Shown: piece by piece, positions 32,990 through 42,035 of the stretch | Numbering within the stretch: the stretch's first letter is position 1 | How the letters are laid out: the number at the start of each line of letters is the position of its first letter | Assembly (NCBI GenBank): GCA_022072505.1 | Contig: JAJVHU010000029.1 | Coordinates: 69,917-123,770, forward strand | Direction of reading: 5' to 3' | Length of the DNA: 53,854 bases | Origin: Phycisphaerae bacterium | GTDB lineage: Bacteria; Planctomycetota; Phycisphaerae; UBA1845 | Notes under the pieces: generated by a model | Seen by the model: only the letters and a program-made list of their open reading frames with translations | Told to the model about the DNA's origin: nothing | Databases searched by the model: none | Made by a program: the position numbers and the translations under genes

Positions 32990-33592
32990 GTGAAGTTCAT
33001 CCGTCGCCACTGGCGCAGGTTCCTTTATCACTACGTCCTGCACGCAGACGACACGCCGCACCAGATTGCGCTCGGCGTGGCGATCGCGATGTTCGTCGCC
33101 CTGCTGCCCCTGATCGGCATTCAGACCGTGCTGGCGGTGGCGCTGGCCGCGGCGTTCCGCGCGAACAAGGCGGTCTGCTTCCCGATTGTCTGGATCACCA
33201 ACCCGGTCACGGCGGCGCCGATCTACGGCGCGATGTGGAAGCTCGGCACCTGGATGACCGGGTCCGCCGACCGCCGCGCTTACCAGCAATTTCTGCTGGC
33301 GATGGGCCAGCACGAGGGCTTCGGCCGCCTTCTCGAACCGACGTTCTGGAGCGAGTTGTTCAGCTTCATGATCGACGTCGGGGCTGATTTGTGGGTCGGC
33401 TCACTCGTCGCGGGGGTGTTCTTCAGCCTGCTGTCGTACGCCTTCAGCCGGTGGGGCGTGGTCGTTTATCGCCGGCGCATGAAGGAGCTGCGCGCTCGCC
33501 TCAGAGAAGCCCGCCGGCAGCTTCGGGAGCGCCGCCGGCCATCCCGTGAGAAAACCGTTCTTCCCACCGCCGCCGGCGCTGTCAAGCCCTGA
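32990..33592 (+). CDS. DUF2062 membrane protein
   Basis: A 200-residue protein beginning at GTG 32990, with a basic N-terminus (MKFIRRHWRRFLYH), two or three membrane helices (ALGVAIAMFVALLPLIGIQTVLAVALAAAF), the hallmark FPIVWITNPVTAAPIYGAMWKLG, a further helix pair, and a long basic coiled tail after YAFSRWGVVVYRRR. This matches the DUF2062 family, of unknown function and often near envelope or glycosyltransferase genes. No ribosome site is visible. Confidence 0.85.
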   Translation: MKFIRRHWRRFLYHYVLHADDTPHQIALGVAIAMFVALLPLIGIQTVLAVALAAAFRANKAVCFPIVWITNPVTAAPIYGAMWKLGTWMTGSADRRAYQQFLLAMGQHEGFGRLLEPTFWSELFSFMIDVGADLWVGSLVAGVFFSLLSYAFSRWGVVVYRRRMKELRARLREARRQLRERRRPSREKTVLPTAAGAVKP

Positions 33593-33799
33593 GCGCGGGT
33601 GTTTCTCTTTTTTCCAGCTTGCGACCTTCGCCTGGACCCGGACAATACACCCGCCTGACCCGCGCCTCGAACTCCGGTCGCTTCATGCGGGCTGGGGCGC
33701 GACCGGGGTTGCTGCGCGGCGACGGAGCTGCGCCGAGGCGGACGGGCGATTGTCAGGGTCGCGGTGCCGCCCGGCGTGCAAAGGAGGCATTGACCCGCC

Positions 33800-35116
33800 T
33801 TGACGTTAACGCTGGAAATCGTCGTCATTCTCGCGTTGGTCATCGCCAACGGCGTGTTTGCGATGGCCGAGATCGCCGTCGTCTCCTCGCGCAAATCCCG
33901 GCTTCAATCTCTCGCCGACGACGGCGACCGCCGCGCCCGCGCCGTGCTCGCGCTCAAAGCCTTGCCGGATCGTTTTCTCTCAACCGTCCAGGTCGGCATC
34001 ACGCTTATCGGCATCGTCGCGGGCGCTTACGGCGGAGCGAAGCTCGCCGGCGGCGTGAAGGACATGCTCATCCGAACCGGCGTGGGGGTGGAAGCGGCTG
34101 ACGAGGTTTCCTTCATCCTCGTCGTGGCGTTCATCACGTTCCTGTCGGTCATCCTTGGCGAACTCGTCCCGAAACAACTGGCGCTGACCGACCCCGAGCG
34201 CTGGGCCCGCGTCCTGGCCGGTCCGATGCGCCTGCTCGCCACGGCCGCCGCTCCCGTGATCTGGCTGCTCACCCGGTCGAGCAACCTTATGCTCGCCATC
34301 CTGCGCATCCCGCGCGTCTCGGAATCCGCCCTCAGCGAGGACGAAATCAAGGTCATTCTCGAGGAAGGGGCGCAGAGCGGCGCCCTGCAACGGCACGAGC
34401 ACGAACTCGTCGAAGGCGTCATGTACCTGGCGGATCGCCGCGCCAACTCCCTCATGACTCCGCGCACGCGCATCGCCTGGCTCGACGTCAACGCGCCCTT
34501 CGACGAGAACCTCGCCATCACCCGCGACGCCGTCCACGGTCATTTCCCCGTCTGCGACGGCACGCTCGATCACGTCCTGGGCGTCATTTCGATCAAGGAT
34601 TTGTGGGTCCGGTTATCACAGCCCGGCGCTTCGAGGGAACTTCGCGCGTACATGCACAACGTCGCCTACGTCCCCGAAACGATGCCCGCCCTGAAACTGC
34701 TCGAATCCTTCAAGCAGAGCGGCCGACACATCGCCCTGGTCGTCGATGAATACGGCGGTCTGAGCGGGCTGGTCACGCTTCACGACGTGATGGAGGGCAT
34801 CGTCGGCGACATGCCCGCCGCCGGCGACGCCGACGCGCAGGCCGTCCGCCGCGACGACGGTTCCTGGCTGCTGGACGGAATGCTCTCCATCGACGACCTG
34901 GCGGACATCCTCAGCCTTTCCGGCGAAGTCCCCGAGGAGCGAGACTACAACACCCTGGCCGGGTTCCTGCTCAGCCGGTTCGGACGAATTCCCCGTCGCG
35001 GGGAGCACGTGGAGTGGGGCGGATATCGCTTTGAGGTCGTCGATCTCGACGCGATGCGCATTGACCAGGTGCTGGCGACCCCCCTGCCGCCTTCGCCGGC
35101 GCCTCCGCAGGAATAA
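33800..35116 (+). CDS. CNNM/CorC-HlyC family membrane protein with CBS domains
   Basis: Hemolysin-C/CorC family protein of 438 residues, implicated in magnesium or cobalt homeostasis. An N-terminal CNNM membrane domain of about 190 residues (IVVILALVIANGVFAMAEIAVVSSRKSRLQ, LSVILGELVPKQLAL) is followed by two CBS domains (MTPRTRIAWLDVNAPF; ALVVDEYGGLSGLVTLHDVMEGIVGD) and a C-terminal CorC_HlyC domain (DYNTLAGFLLSRFGRIPRRGE). AAGGAGG precedes the TTG start by 12 bases. A family A repeat begins at the last base of the stop codon. Confidence 0.93.
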   Translation: MTLTLEIVVILALVIANGVFAMAEIAVVSSRKSRLQSLADDGDRRARAVLALKALPDRFLSTVQVGITLIGIVAGAYGGAKLAGGVKDMLIRTGVGVEAADEVSFILVVAFITFLSVILGELVPKQLALTDPERWARVLAGPMRLLATAAAPVIWLLTRSSNLMLAILRIPRVSESALSEDEIKVILEEGAQSGALQRHEHELVEGVMYLADRRANSLMTPRTRIAWLDVNAPFDENLAITRDAVHGHFPVCDGTLDHVLGVISIKDLWVRLSQPGASRELRAYMHNVAYVPETMPALKLLESFKQSGRHIALVVDEYGGLSGLVTLHDVMEGIVGDMPAAGDADAQAVRRDDGSWLLDGMLSIDDLADILSLSGEVPEERDYNTLAGFLLSRFGRIPRRGEHVEWGGYRFEVVDLDAMRIDQVLATPLPPSPAPPQE

Positions 35117-35196
35117 GACGCTGTTGCAAAACCGAGCCGCGCCCGTAAGGAAGCGCTCTTTTTTCGCCCTGCTCCGGAGGTTTTGAAACAGCGTCT
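35116..35196 (+). repeat. Complete family A inverted-arm repeat (81 bp)
   Basis: Arms AGACGCTGTTGCAAAACC (35116-35133) and GGTTTTGAAACAGCGTCT (35179-35196) are inverted with one mismatch and enclose the core GCCGCGCCCGTAAGGAAGCG (core 35134-35155). It sits exactly at the stop codon of the CorC gene and 25 bases from the stop of topoisomerase VI-B, between converging genes. Transcribed, it would fold as a long hairpin. Confidence 0.9.
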
Positions 35197-35220
35197 GAGC
35201 ACGCGCCGTCCGCGTCGAAC

Positions 35221-37278
35221 TCACGGCTTTCGCCGCGTTCCGCGGCCGCGCTTTGACGGTCCGGTCGCCGCCGCCCCCCTCGCGGTTGGACTTGCGAACA
35301 ACGTCTCCGGCGCGGGATCGGCGTCGCCGCCGCGGTCCACCACGATCGTGTCCGCAAGCCCCAGGTCGTTCCCCGGAAGCGGTTTTTTCACGACCTTCCC
35401 GTGTTCGTCGAACTCCATGTCGGCCTGCTCGGTATACCGCGCCGACAGCTTCAGCAGCGCGTCGCGCAGCTCCTCCTTGCTCACCCGCGCCATCGCCCGC
35501 GTCGCCTCGACCACTTCGTCGATGTACCGCGTGAAGACGCTCCGCCGGTTGGCGAACTGCGCCCGCGTCCGCTTGCGCCTCAGCAGCGCGTTGAGCTTGC
35601 GACCGCACTCCGCCAGCGCCAGCCGGACCTCCTTGCGGATTTCGTCATAATCCGCGATCGCCTCCTTCCCCTCCGACGTGAAAGGAACCCAGACGCTGGC
35701 CAGGTGAATCAAAATCAGCATCGGCGCCCGCGGCAACGCCCCGCGCGACTGCGACAACCCGTAATTGTTCCACGTCATTTCGACGACGGACTTGTACAAC
35801 GCGCATCCGCTCTGCTGATACAGCAGCGGAACACGGTTCGCATACCGGATCACCCGCGACTGAACGTCCTCGTCATCCGCCTTGCCTGAAGCCGGTCCGC
35901 CGCCCTCCGACGACGCAGCGCCTTCCTTCAGCGCCGCCGACGCCAGCTCGTGCGTGTCCCGCCCCAGCTCCCCGCCGTAAGCGATGCCCACCTCCACCTG
36001 AAACGGATTCCCGCGGTACACCGACGGATCGCGCGTCGTCGCCGTGTAAAACTCCGCCTTGATCTCCTTCAACAGCCCCTTGAGGATCCCCTCCGCCCCG
36101 ATCGGCGCCAGGCAGTCCGTCGGCGGCGCTTTGAGCTTCGCGTCCTGAAGCGCCCGGTAGAGCTTCTCGATCTGCGGCGGCTCCAGCGCGTTGACCCACG
36201 TCGCCGCCGTCAGCCCCGCCTTGGCGCAAACCTCGCTCGCCCCCCCGGGACTGACGCGGCAGAACTCCGTCTGAAGAAACGCCCCGAGCTTTCGACTCTC
36301 CGTCTGCTTGAGCATCTTCATCAACATGCCCAGCTCGATGCCGTGCGGGTGAGGCTTGATCTCCTTCGTCTCCCGCGGGAGTTCCTCGGTCGCCCGCGGG
36401 AACTCCGTCGCCGCCTGACCGGGAGCGTGATAGGTCATCCGCGCGTGCGGGTTGGCGATCGCCACCAACTCAAGGTATTCGTCCACGCTCGCCCGCCCCT
36501 TCTGATACGTGGCGGACAGCTCGATGCTGACCTCCGTTCCGTGAGGCCAGTCCACCGCGGTCGTCTCCTCGCTGATGATGTCGGGCTTGTTCTTCTGCGT
36601 GTCGATCGCCAGGCGGTACAAGTGCGCCTCGGCCCGCGGACCGGTCCGGCTGACGATGCGGATCGGCTTGCCCGTCGTGATCAGTCCGTACATGCCCGCG
36701 GCGCTGATGCCGATCCCCTGCTGACCGCGCGACATCTTCAAGCGGTGGAACTTCGACCCGTAAAGCAGCTTGCCGAACACGTTCGGAATCTGATGCTTGA
36801 CGATCCCCGGTCCGTTGTCGCGCACCGTCACGCGGAAGCGGTCCTCGTCCGTCTGCTCGATGCGCACCTCGATGTCCGGAAGAAGGCCCGCCTCCTCGCA
36901 CGCGTCCAGGCTGTTGTCCACCGCCTCCTTCACCGTCGTCAGCAGCGCTTTGCGCTTGTTGTCGAATCCCAGCAGGTGACGGTTCTTCGTGAAAAACTCG
37001 GAGACGGATATCTCCCGCTGCTGCTTCGCCATCGTCTCGGCGCTGGCCCCGCGTCGCCCCGCCGGACGCGCGGACGCCTTCCCCTCCGAAGGCTTCGCCG
37101 CGGTTTGCCGGGAGGCGACGTCGACTTCCGCCGAAGACCTGGAAGGCGCTTCCTCCGCCGCGGGGGGCTTGCGTTCGACCGGCTTTCTTCCGCGACCGTC
37201 GCCGGTGGTCGAAGAGGCGAGAAACTCAAACCCGAGTTGGGACGGGGGGGCGGCGGGCGTGCTGACGGCTCCGGACAT
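35221..37278 (-). CDS. top6B: DNA topoisomerase VI subunit B (type IIB, ATPase subunit)
   Basis: GHKL ATPase subunit of the archaeal-type topoisomerase VI, which with the Spo11-like A subunit passes DNA duplexes. Residues 1-82 are a low-complexity extension. Then SVSEFFTKNRHLLGF opens the family sequence, with the N-box EAVDNSLDAC (Glu118, Asn122), DNGPGI (154-159), GQQGIGISAAG (185-195), the H2TH/transducer regions and the late RYANRVPLLYQQSGCALYK and RRSVFTRYIDEV segments. Length (685) exceeds archaeal forms (about 530). AAGGAGG supports ATG 37278; an ATG at 37032 would remove most of the extension. No top6A is in the window, unusual because the two are normally adjacent. Confidence 0.93.
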   Translation of the reverse strand: MSGAVSTPAAPPSQLGFEFLASSTTGDGRGRKPVERKPPAAEEAPSRSSAEVDVASRQTAAKPSEGKASARPAGRRGASAETMAKQQREISVSEFFTKNRHLLGFDNKRKALLTTVKEAVDNSLDACEEAGLLPDIEVRIEQTDEDRFRVTVRDNGPGIVKHQIPNVFGKLLYGSKFHRLKMSRGQQGIGISAAGMYGLITTGKPIRIVSRTGPRAEAHLYRLAIDTQKNKPDIISEETTAVDWPHGTEVSIELSATYQKGRASVDEYLELVAIANPHARMTYHAPGQAATEFPRATEELPRETKEIKPHPHGIELGMLMKMLKQTESRKLGAFLQTEFCRVSPGGASEVCAKAGLTAATWVNALEPPQIEKLYRALQDAKLKAPPTDCLAPIGAEGILKGLLKEIKAEFYTATTRDPSVYRGNPFQVEVGIAYGGELGRDTHELASAALKEGAASSEGGGPASGKADDEDVQSRVIRYANRVPLLYQQSGCALYKSVVEMTWNNYGLSQSRGALPRAPMLILIHLASVWVPFTSEGKEAIADYDEIRKEVRLALAECGRKLNALLRRKRTRAQFANRRSVFTRYIDEVVEATRAMARVSKEELRDALLKLSARYTEQADMEFDEHGKVVKKPLPGNDLGLADTIVVDRGGDADPAPETLFASPTARGAAATGPSKRGRGTRRKP

Positions 37279-37354
37279 CTTTCGGGCCCTCCTTGGCGCG
37301 TTCTGGTTCTTCCGTTTTCCGGTCAAGGCGATCTTACCCGGCGCGAACCCGCCT

Positions 37355-38908
37355 TCAACCCGGCGGTCCCCCCGACCTCCGCAGCGCTTCGTACGCCTCC
37401 GGACGGATATACAGGTGCAGCCACCCGGCTTCAAGGTGAACGTACCCGGCCTGCCGAAGGACATCGAGCCACGCCGACCGGACGCGCGCGGTGGATTGAT
37501 AATACGGCACGCCATCGCGCTCCAGGTCGAACTCGAGGACCACCGCCGCGACCCGTCCCTCCCGGATGTCGTTGATCAGCGGGCGGTCATCGAACACCCC
37601 CTGATCCGCCAGCCCCGTGAACGTCAGCAGATCCAGCATGTAAACCTCGTCGAGATACAAACCCAGCGCGCCAAGCTCGCTGATGACCGGTCCGTCCAGC
37701 CGGTTCAGCAGGGTGCTGACGTTGTGAAGGAGCGTCTGCTGGTCCCGCTGAATCTCGCCGCGGCGCTGCACGAGCCGCAGTTGCAGGGGCAGTTCCGCCG
37801 CATGCGCCGCCGCCGGCAACACCAGGCCCGCCGCGAACGTGCAACCCGCAATGAACGCGGCGGACGACGGCGCGAACGCGGCCCGGCCTCTCTCGTTTCG
37901 GATACGCGAGAGGCGCGACCGTGACCCCAGCTCCCGCGCGGCGCAGACGCATGCCCACGCCAGCGGCTGGATGAAGTAATTCACGCCCGCCCCGTCCCGG
38001 ACGCTCGCCGCGCATCCCGCCGCTGCGCCGACGACCGCGAGCACCGCGGGAAGTTCAACGCGCCGTCGCCCCCGGCGCCCCATCCTCATCACCGCCAGCG
38101 CAAAAGGACCGCACACGGACGCCGCCGTCTCCGTGTTCCAGATCGTCCAGAGATTGCTCACCGTCACGTTCGCATCCAGCGCCGCAAAGCAGTTCAGCGC
38201 GTACGCCCCGCCGGTAGCCGCGTTCGCCGCCGCCGCCGCCGCCGCGAACGCCGCTGATCCCGCCAGAAAAAACCCGACCGCCGCCCCGCGCCGCCCTCGC
38301 AACCACAAGTACAACGCGAAACCGGCCAGCGCGGATACCGCCGACTGCTTATACAAGAACGCCCCCAACAGCGGCGGAACCGCCAGCAGCCGCAGCGCCG
38401 ACCGCTCCCACCTCAGCATCGCCGCCCCCGCCAGCGCCGCGAACATGAACTCCGCCGCATCCGGCCGAAAGCTCAGGCAGATCGGCCACAGCACGCCCGA
38501 CGCCAGGAACATGCCCGTCATCAGCGCAGCGACGCTCGCCGGTGCGCGCCCCCACCGCCTCATCAGGCGCACCAGCGCCAGAACGCCGACGCCCAGCGCC
38601 CCCAACGAGATCCCGCGCCCGAGCATCAGCAGATCCGTCCCGCCCCACTCCAACGAGCGGTTGATCCATCCGGGAATGTAATACAGCAGCGGACCGTAAA
38701 GCGCGAGGTAATACGGCGGAGCATCAAACGATCGGTACACGGGACGATGCCGCGTCACCTCCTGCGCCAGGCAAGCCGGAACCGTGCTGATGTGCAGCAG
38801 TTCCGTCGGCTGACCGAAGTCCCGCAAAGCGTGCAGACCCCGCACCCCCAGCAGAAACGCCAGGGGAATCCACGCCAGCCGCAGCGCCCGACTCCGCTTC
38901 ACGCGCAT
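37355..38908 (-). CDS. GT-C-like polytopic membrane protein
   Basis: A 517-residue protein with about 10-11 membrane helices and a soluble C-terminal part. The first periplasmic loop (TVPACLAQEVTRHRPVYRSFDAPPYYLALYGPLLYY) and a WPICLSFRPDAAEFMFAAL helix suggest a lipid-linked sugar glycosyltransferase of GT-C/GT39-like shape, but the key acidic motif is not certain. GGGAGGG supports ATG 38908. It ends 76 bases before top6B on the same strand, so read-through is possible. No other evidence of a shared function. Confidence 0.7.
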   Translation of the reverse strand: MRVKRSRALRLAWIPLAFLLGVRGLHALRDFGQPTELLHISTVPACLAQEVTRHRPVYRSFDAPPYYLALYGPLLYYIPGWINRSLEWGGTDLLMLGRGISLGALGVGVLALVRLMRRWGRAPASVAALMTGMFLASGVLWPICLSFRPDAAEFMFAALAGAAMLRWERSALRLLAVPPLLGAFLYKQSAVSALAGFALYLWLRGRRGAAVGFFLAGSAAFAAAAAAANAATGGAYALNCFAALDANVTVSNLWTIWNTETAASVCGPFALAVMRMGRRGRRRVELPAVLAVVGAAAGCAASVRDGAGVNYFIQPLAWACVCAARELGSRSRLSRIRNERGRAAFAPSSAAFIAGCTFAAGLVLPAAAHAAELPLQLRLVQRRGEIQRDQQTLLHNVSTLLNRLDGPVISELGALGLYLDEVYMLDLLTFTGLADQGVFDDRPLINDIREGRVAAVVLEFDLERDGVPYYQSTARVRSAWLDVLRQAGYVHLEAGWLHLYIRPEAYEALRRSGGPPG

Positions 38909-38940
38909 CCCGCGCCGCTTCCCTCCCGGCCCCCGGGTCC

Positions 38941-38962
38941 GCGCCGCGCCCGTGAGGAAGCG
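38941..38962 (+). repeat. Family A core, solitary and degenerate
   Basis: GCCGCGCCCGTGAGGAAGCG (38943-38962) without arms, in the 73-base gap between the GH109-type gene and the GT-C-like gene. Confidence 0.75.
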
Positions 38963-38981
38963 CTCCCCGGTCGCGCCGCGT

Positions 38982-40367
38982 TCAACCCTCGACGATCTCG
39001 AGCGCCGGCCGCGTCCGCCACCGCCCACGCGTGAAATCCGGTACGTCCGTCGTCCGGGCGCGACGCGCCACGCTCGCCTCCGACAGCGGTCCCAACACGC
39101 TCCACGCCGCCGCGTCGTAGACGTCCATGTCGAGCGGAACCCCCGCCCGAAGACACTGAATCAGCCGGTAATCCTCAAGAAAATCCATCCCGCCGTGTCC
39201 GCCGCTCGCGCGCTTCACCGCCTCGCTCTTCCACAGCGGATGCTCGAACTCGGCGTAGTAAGCGTCGAGATTCTCCCACTCATGCCCCGGGCTTCGGCCT
39301 TCGACGTGGACGCGCTCCGGCCACTTCTCAAACAGGCCCCGCGTCCCCTGCACGATGTGGATCCGGCTGTAAGGCCGCGGCAGGTTCGTGTCATGAACAA
39401 GATAGATCGTCCGACCCAGCGCCGTGCGGATCAGCGTCGCGTTCACGTCACCCAACGCGTACGTCTCGCGCCGCCGCGGGTCGTCCTTCGCCAGCCGCTC
39501 CTCCTGATAAAGCTGCAAACCGCGCGACGGACCGCTCATTGAAACCAGATATTCGAACCGGTCGCCGCGGTTCACGTTCATGCACTGCGCCACCGGACCG
39601 ATCCCGTGCGTCGGATAAAGGTTGCCGTTGCGCGCCTGAGAATGCGCCCGCCGCCACAACCCCTCCCCATCCTTGCTGAATTTCACGTCCCGAAGATCGT
39701 GCAGGTAGCCGCACTCCCCGTGCAACACTTCGCCCAGCAACCCCTTCCGCACCAGGTTCAGACAGAGCATCTCCGCCCGGTCGTAGCAGCAGTTCTCCAT
39801 CATCACGCAATGCCGCCGCGTCTTCTCCGCCGTCTCGACCAGCTCCCAGCATTCTTCGGTCGTCACCGCCGCGGGAACCTCCGTCGCCGCGTGCTTCCCG
39901 TGCTTCATCGCCGCCACGCAAACCGGCACGTGCCACTCCCACGGCGTCGCCGTGAAAACCAGATCAAGGTCTTCCTCGGCGCAAAGACGTTCGAAATCGC
40001 GGGGTCCGCGGTCATACCCCGCCGGACGCGGCTGTCCGGACTTCTCCACCGCGTCCTGAATCCGCGCCACGCGCTCAGGCACAATGTCGCAGACCGCCTT
40101 GACCTGAACGCCCTCAATCTTAAGGAAGCAGTTCAAGACGTGATGCGAACCCATCCCCCCCACGCCGACGAAACCCATCCGCACGTTTTCCAGCGGCGGC
40201 AATGCAAACAACGGCGTCACGGCGCCCTCGGCGACCGGGTTCGACGTCCGGCCGCCCGGCCCGGCGCACCCCGACAATGCGCCCCCGGCCAGCGCCGCCG
40301 CGCCCGTCAGCGCGCTATGCTTCAGAAACTCACGACGACTGCTCTCGACTCGACAATCCAGGTTCAC
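38982..40367 (-). CDS. Gfo/Idh/MocA-fold protein of the GH109 alpha-N-acetylgalactosaminidase type
   Basis: NAD-dependent glycosidase-like protein. The GTG at 40367 has GGAG at 8 bases and gives a Tat signal (SRREFLK) followed by a lipobox (LSGC), so it would be exported folded and lipid-anchored. The Rossmann domain has MGFVGVGGMGSHH. Then come TATPWEWHVPVCVAAM, EVPAA, MENCCYDR and, late, GGHGGMDFLEDYRLIQCLR with DMDVYDAAAW. These match GH109 enzymes that remove GalNAc using bound NAD+. An upstream in-frame TTG (40379) is possible. Such enzymes act on glycans outside the cytoplasm. Confidence 0.88.
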   Translation of the reverse strand: MNLDCRVESSRREFLKHSALTGAAALAGGALSGCAGPGGRTSNPVAEGAVTPLFALPPLENVRMGFVGVGGMGSHHVLNCFLKIEGVQVKAVCDIVPERVARIQDAVEKSGQPRPAGYDRGPRDFERLCAEEDLDLVFTATPWEWHVPVCVAAMKHGKHAATEVPAAVTTEECWELVETAEKTRRHCVMMENCCYDRAEMLCLNLVRKGLLGEVLHGECGYLHDLRDVKFSKDGEGLWRRAHSQARNGNLYPTHGIGPVAQCMNVNRGDRFEYLVSMSGPSRGLQLYQEERLAKDDPRRRETYALGDVNATLIRTALGRTIYLVHDTNLPRPYSRIHIVQGTRGLFEKWPERVHVEGRSPGHEWENLDAYYAEFEHPLWKSEAVKRASGGHGGMDFLEDYRLIQCLRAGVPLDMDVYDAAAWSVLGPLSEASVARRARTTDVPDFTRGRWRTRPALEIVEG

Positions 40368-40429
40368 AACCTTCTCCAAATCAATTCCGCCTCAGGCAAG
40401 CCAACCCGCGCACACGCCAACGCCTCACC

Positions 40430-40451
40430 GAGCCGCGCCCGTAAGGAAGCG
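40430..40451 (+). repeat. Family A core, solitary
   Basis: GCCGCGCCCGTAAGGAAGCG followed by TTCTTCC, without arms, between the GH109-type and MFS genes. A further partial core (GAGCCGCGCCCGTCACCGCG, from 40540) overlaps the stop of the MFS gene. Confidence 0.85.
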
Positions 40452-40551
40452 TTCTTCCTGCTTACCGATCTCAGTGTCGCTCTTCCGAACGCTGATCTCG
40501 TTGTTCTCGCGGATGCTCTGAGAACCCGTCAATTCTCGCGAGCCGCGCCCG

Positions 40552-41862
40552 TCACCGCGTCAGCCCCTTCTTCCGCAGCGCCAAAAGCCACGGAATGCTC
40601 ACGATCGCGCACAACACCTCCGTCATTCCTGTCACCACGAACGTCGTCCGGTACGCCGATGCCTCGGGCATCAGAGGCGCAAACCACGCCAGCAGCAACC
40701 CGCCCAGCACCGGTCCGCAAAGAAACCCCAGCGACCCGGCCATGTTGAACCCCGCGAACGCCGCCGCACGATGTCCCGGCGGCGCAAGGTCCGAGCACAT
40801 CGCCAGGTTCGGAGCGAACATCATCGCGCTGAACACCCCGGACAGCAGCATCAGCACGAGCAATCCCCCCTGCGACACCATCCCGTATCCCGCGTACACC
40901 ACCCCGAAAAGCAGGCTCCCCACGCACATCGGCAGCGCCCGCCCAAACCGGTCCGTCAACCGTCCCGCCGGGTAACAAAGCGCCGCAAACGGCAGGAGGA
41001 ACGCGGCCATCAACGCGCCGATCCGCTCCGGCGTCAGCCCCATCACGTCGCCGAGATAAAGGATGAACGTCGAGATCAGCACCCCCACGCAGAAGCGATC
41101 GATGAACGCATACGCATAAGGAACCCACAACCGCGGAAAACTCCGCAGCGTCAGCAGGGTTTCACGCATCGTCGTCGGCTGGCGGTGTCGCGGGGGTTCG
41201 CGCAGCCGCAGGCTCATTGCCAGCGCCGCCCCGCACAACACGGCGCCGACCAGCAGCACCACTTCCGCGTTCGTCTTGCCGAGTCTGCCCCCCAGCGGCG
41301 TCCCGATCGCGGTGCCGAACATCAGCGACGCCCCGACCGCCCCCATCACACGCCCGCGCCGCTGCGGATCGGCCCAGTCCCCCGCCAGCGCCATCAGCGC
41401 CGAGATCGCCGTAACGTGCGCCGCCCCCTCCACGAACCGCAGCGCCATCAGAACCCCCAGCGACGGCTGCCACCGCGCCGCCGCGTACATCAACGCCAGC
41501 ATGATCCCGTCCAGCGCCAGCGCCCCCGCCGCCACCGCGCGCCGCGCGTTGCACCGGTCCCCCAGCCACGCCCCCGCGGGCGCCGCCAGCAACCCCCCGA
41601 CAAGGTTGATCGACATGAAGGCGTGCGCCCACCCCGTCGATCCCCCGAACCGCTCCGCCACCAGCTCCCGAAGCACCGGAACCAGCATCGTCACCGGCAG
41701 CATCGACAGAAACACCGTCAACCCAAGTTGGACGATCAATCCCCTCGACGCCGCCGCGCACGCTTCCGAGGATGACGCCGCAACTCCGAGCGACGCGCTC
41801 GCCGCCAGGGAGGGGTTCCCCCCCCCGCCCGTAAGTTCCGCCGCCTCGCCGCTGTTGCTCAT
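40552..41862 (-). CDS. Major facilitator superfamily transporter
   Basis: A 436-residue transporter with 12 predicted helices after a polar N-terminal tail of about 40 residues. It shows GAWLGDRCNARRAVAAGALAL (the loop 2-3 GxLxDrxGrR motif), a related YPAGRLTDRFGRALPM motif in the second half, and RGRVMGAVGASLMFGTAIGTPLGG. It belongs to the drug/sugar-phosphate type of MFS proteins with unknown substrate. It lies between the GH109-type gene and the HAF gene, all on the minus strand but with gaps of more than 170 bases. Confidence 0.88.
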   Translation of the reverse strand: MSNSGEAAELTGGGGNPSLAASASLGVAASSSEACAAASRGLIVQLGLTVFLSMLPVTMLVPVLRELVAERFGGSTGWAHAFMSINLVGGLLAAPAGAWLGDRCNARRAVAAGALALDGIMLALMYAAARWQPSLGVLMALRFVEGAAHVTAISALMALAGDWADPQRRGRVMGAVGASLMFGTAIGTPLGGRLGKTNAEVVLLVGAVLCGAALAMSLRLREPPRHRQPTTMRETLLTLRSFPRLWVPYAYAFIDRFCVGVLISTFILYLGDVMGLTPERIGALMAAFLLPFAALCYPAGRLTDRFGRALPMCVGSLLFGVVYAGYGMVSQGGLLVLMLLSGVFSAMMFAPNLAMCSDLAPPGHRAAAFAGFNMAGSLGFLCGPVLGGLLLAWFAPLMPEASAYRTTFVVTGMTEVLCAIVSIPWLLALRKKGLTR

Positions 41863-41970
41863 TGAGGAACCTGGATTGCCTGAAAACCAGCGAATTCCGG
41901 CGGATCGGACCGACGATCCAGCGGAAACACGCCTCCTCGCACCTTACGGCCCCTCGGTCGCCGCGCCAAT

Positions 41971-42005
41971 AAGAAAGGCGGCGGATCCATGCTCCGCCGC
42001 CTTTC
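41971..42005 (-). terminator. Rho-independent-type terminator of the HAF-repeat gene
   Basis: A perfect 13-bp stem, GAAAGGCGGCGGA (41973-41985) with TCCGCCGCCTTTC (41993-42005), and a 7-base loop. Read on the minus strand it lies about 30 bases beyond the HAF stop and is followed by TTTCTTATT. Confidence 0.8.
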
Positions 42006-42035
42006 CTCGGCAAAACCGGAATGTCGGGCCTTCCA

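Noticed and set aside
35950..37575. 541-codon plus-strand frame
   Set aside because: It is antisense to topoisomerase VI-B, Arg/Leu-rich shadow of high-GC coding DNA.
40540..40560. Second family A core beside 40430
   Set aside because: Only the first half matches; the rest diverges into the MFS stop region, so it is noted but not called as a full copy.
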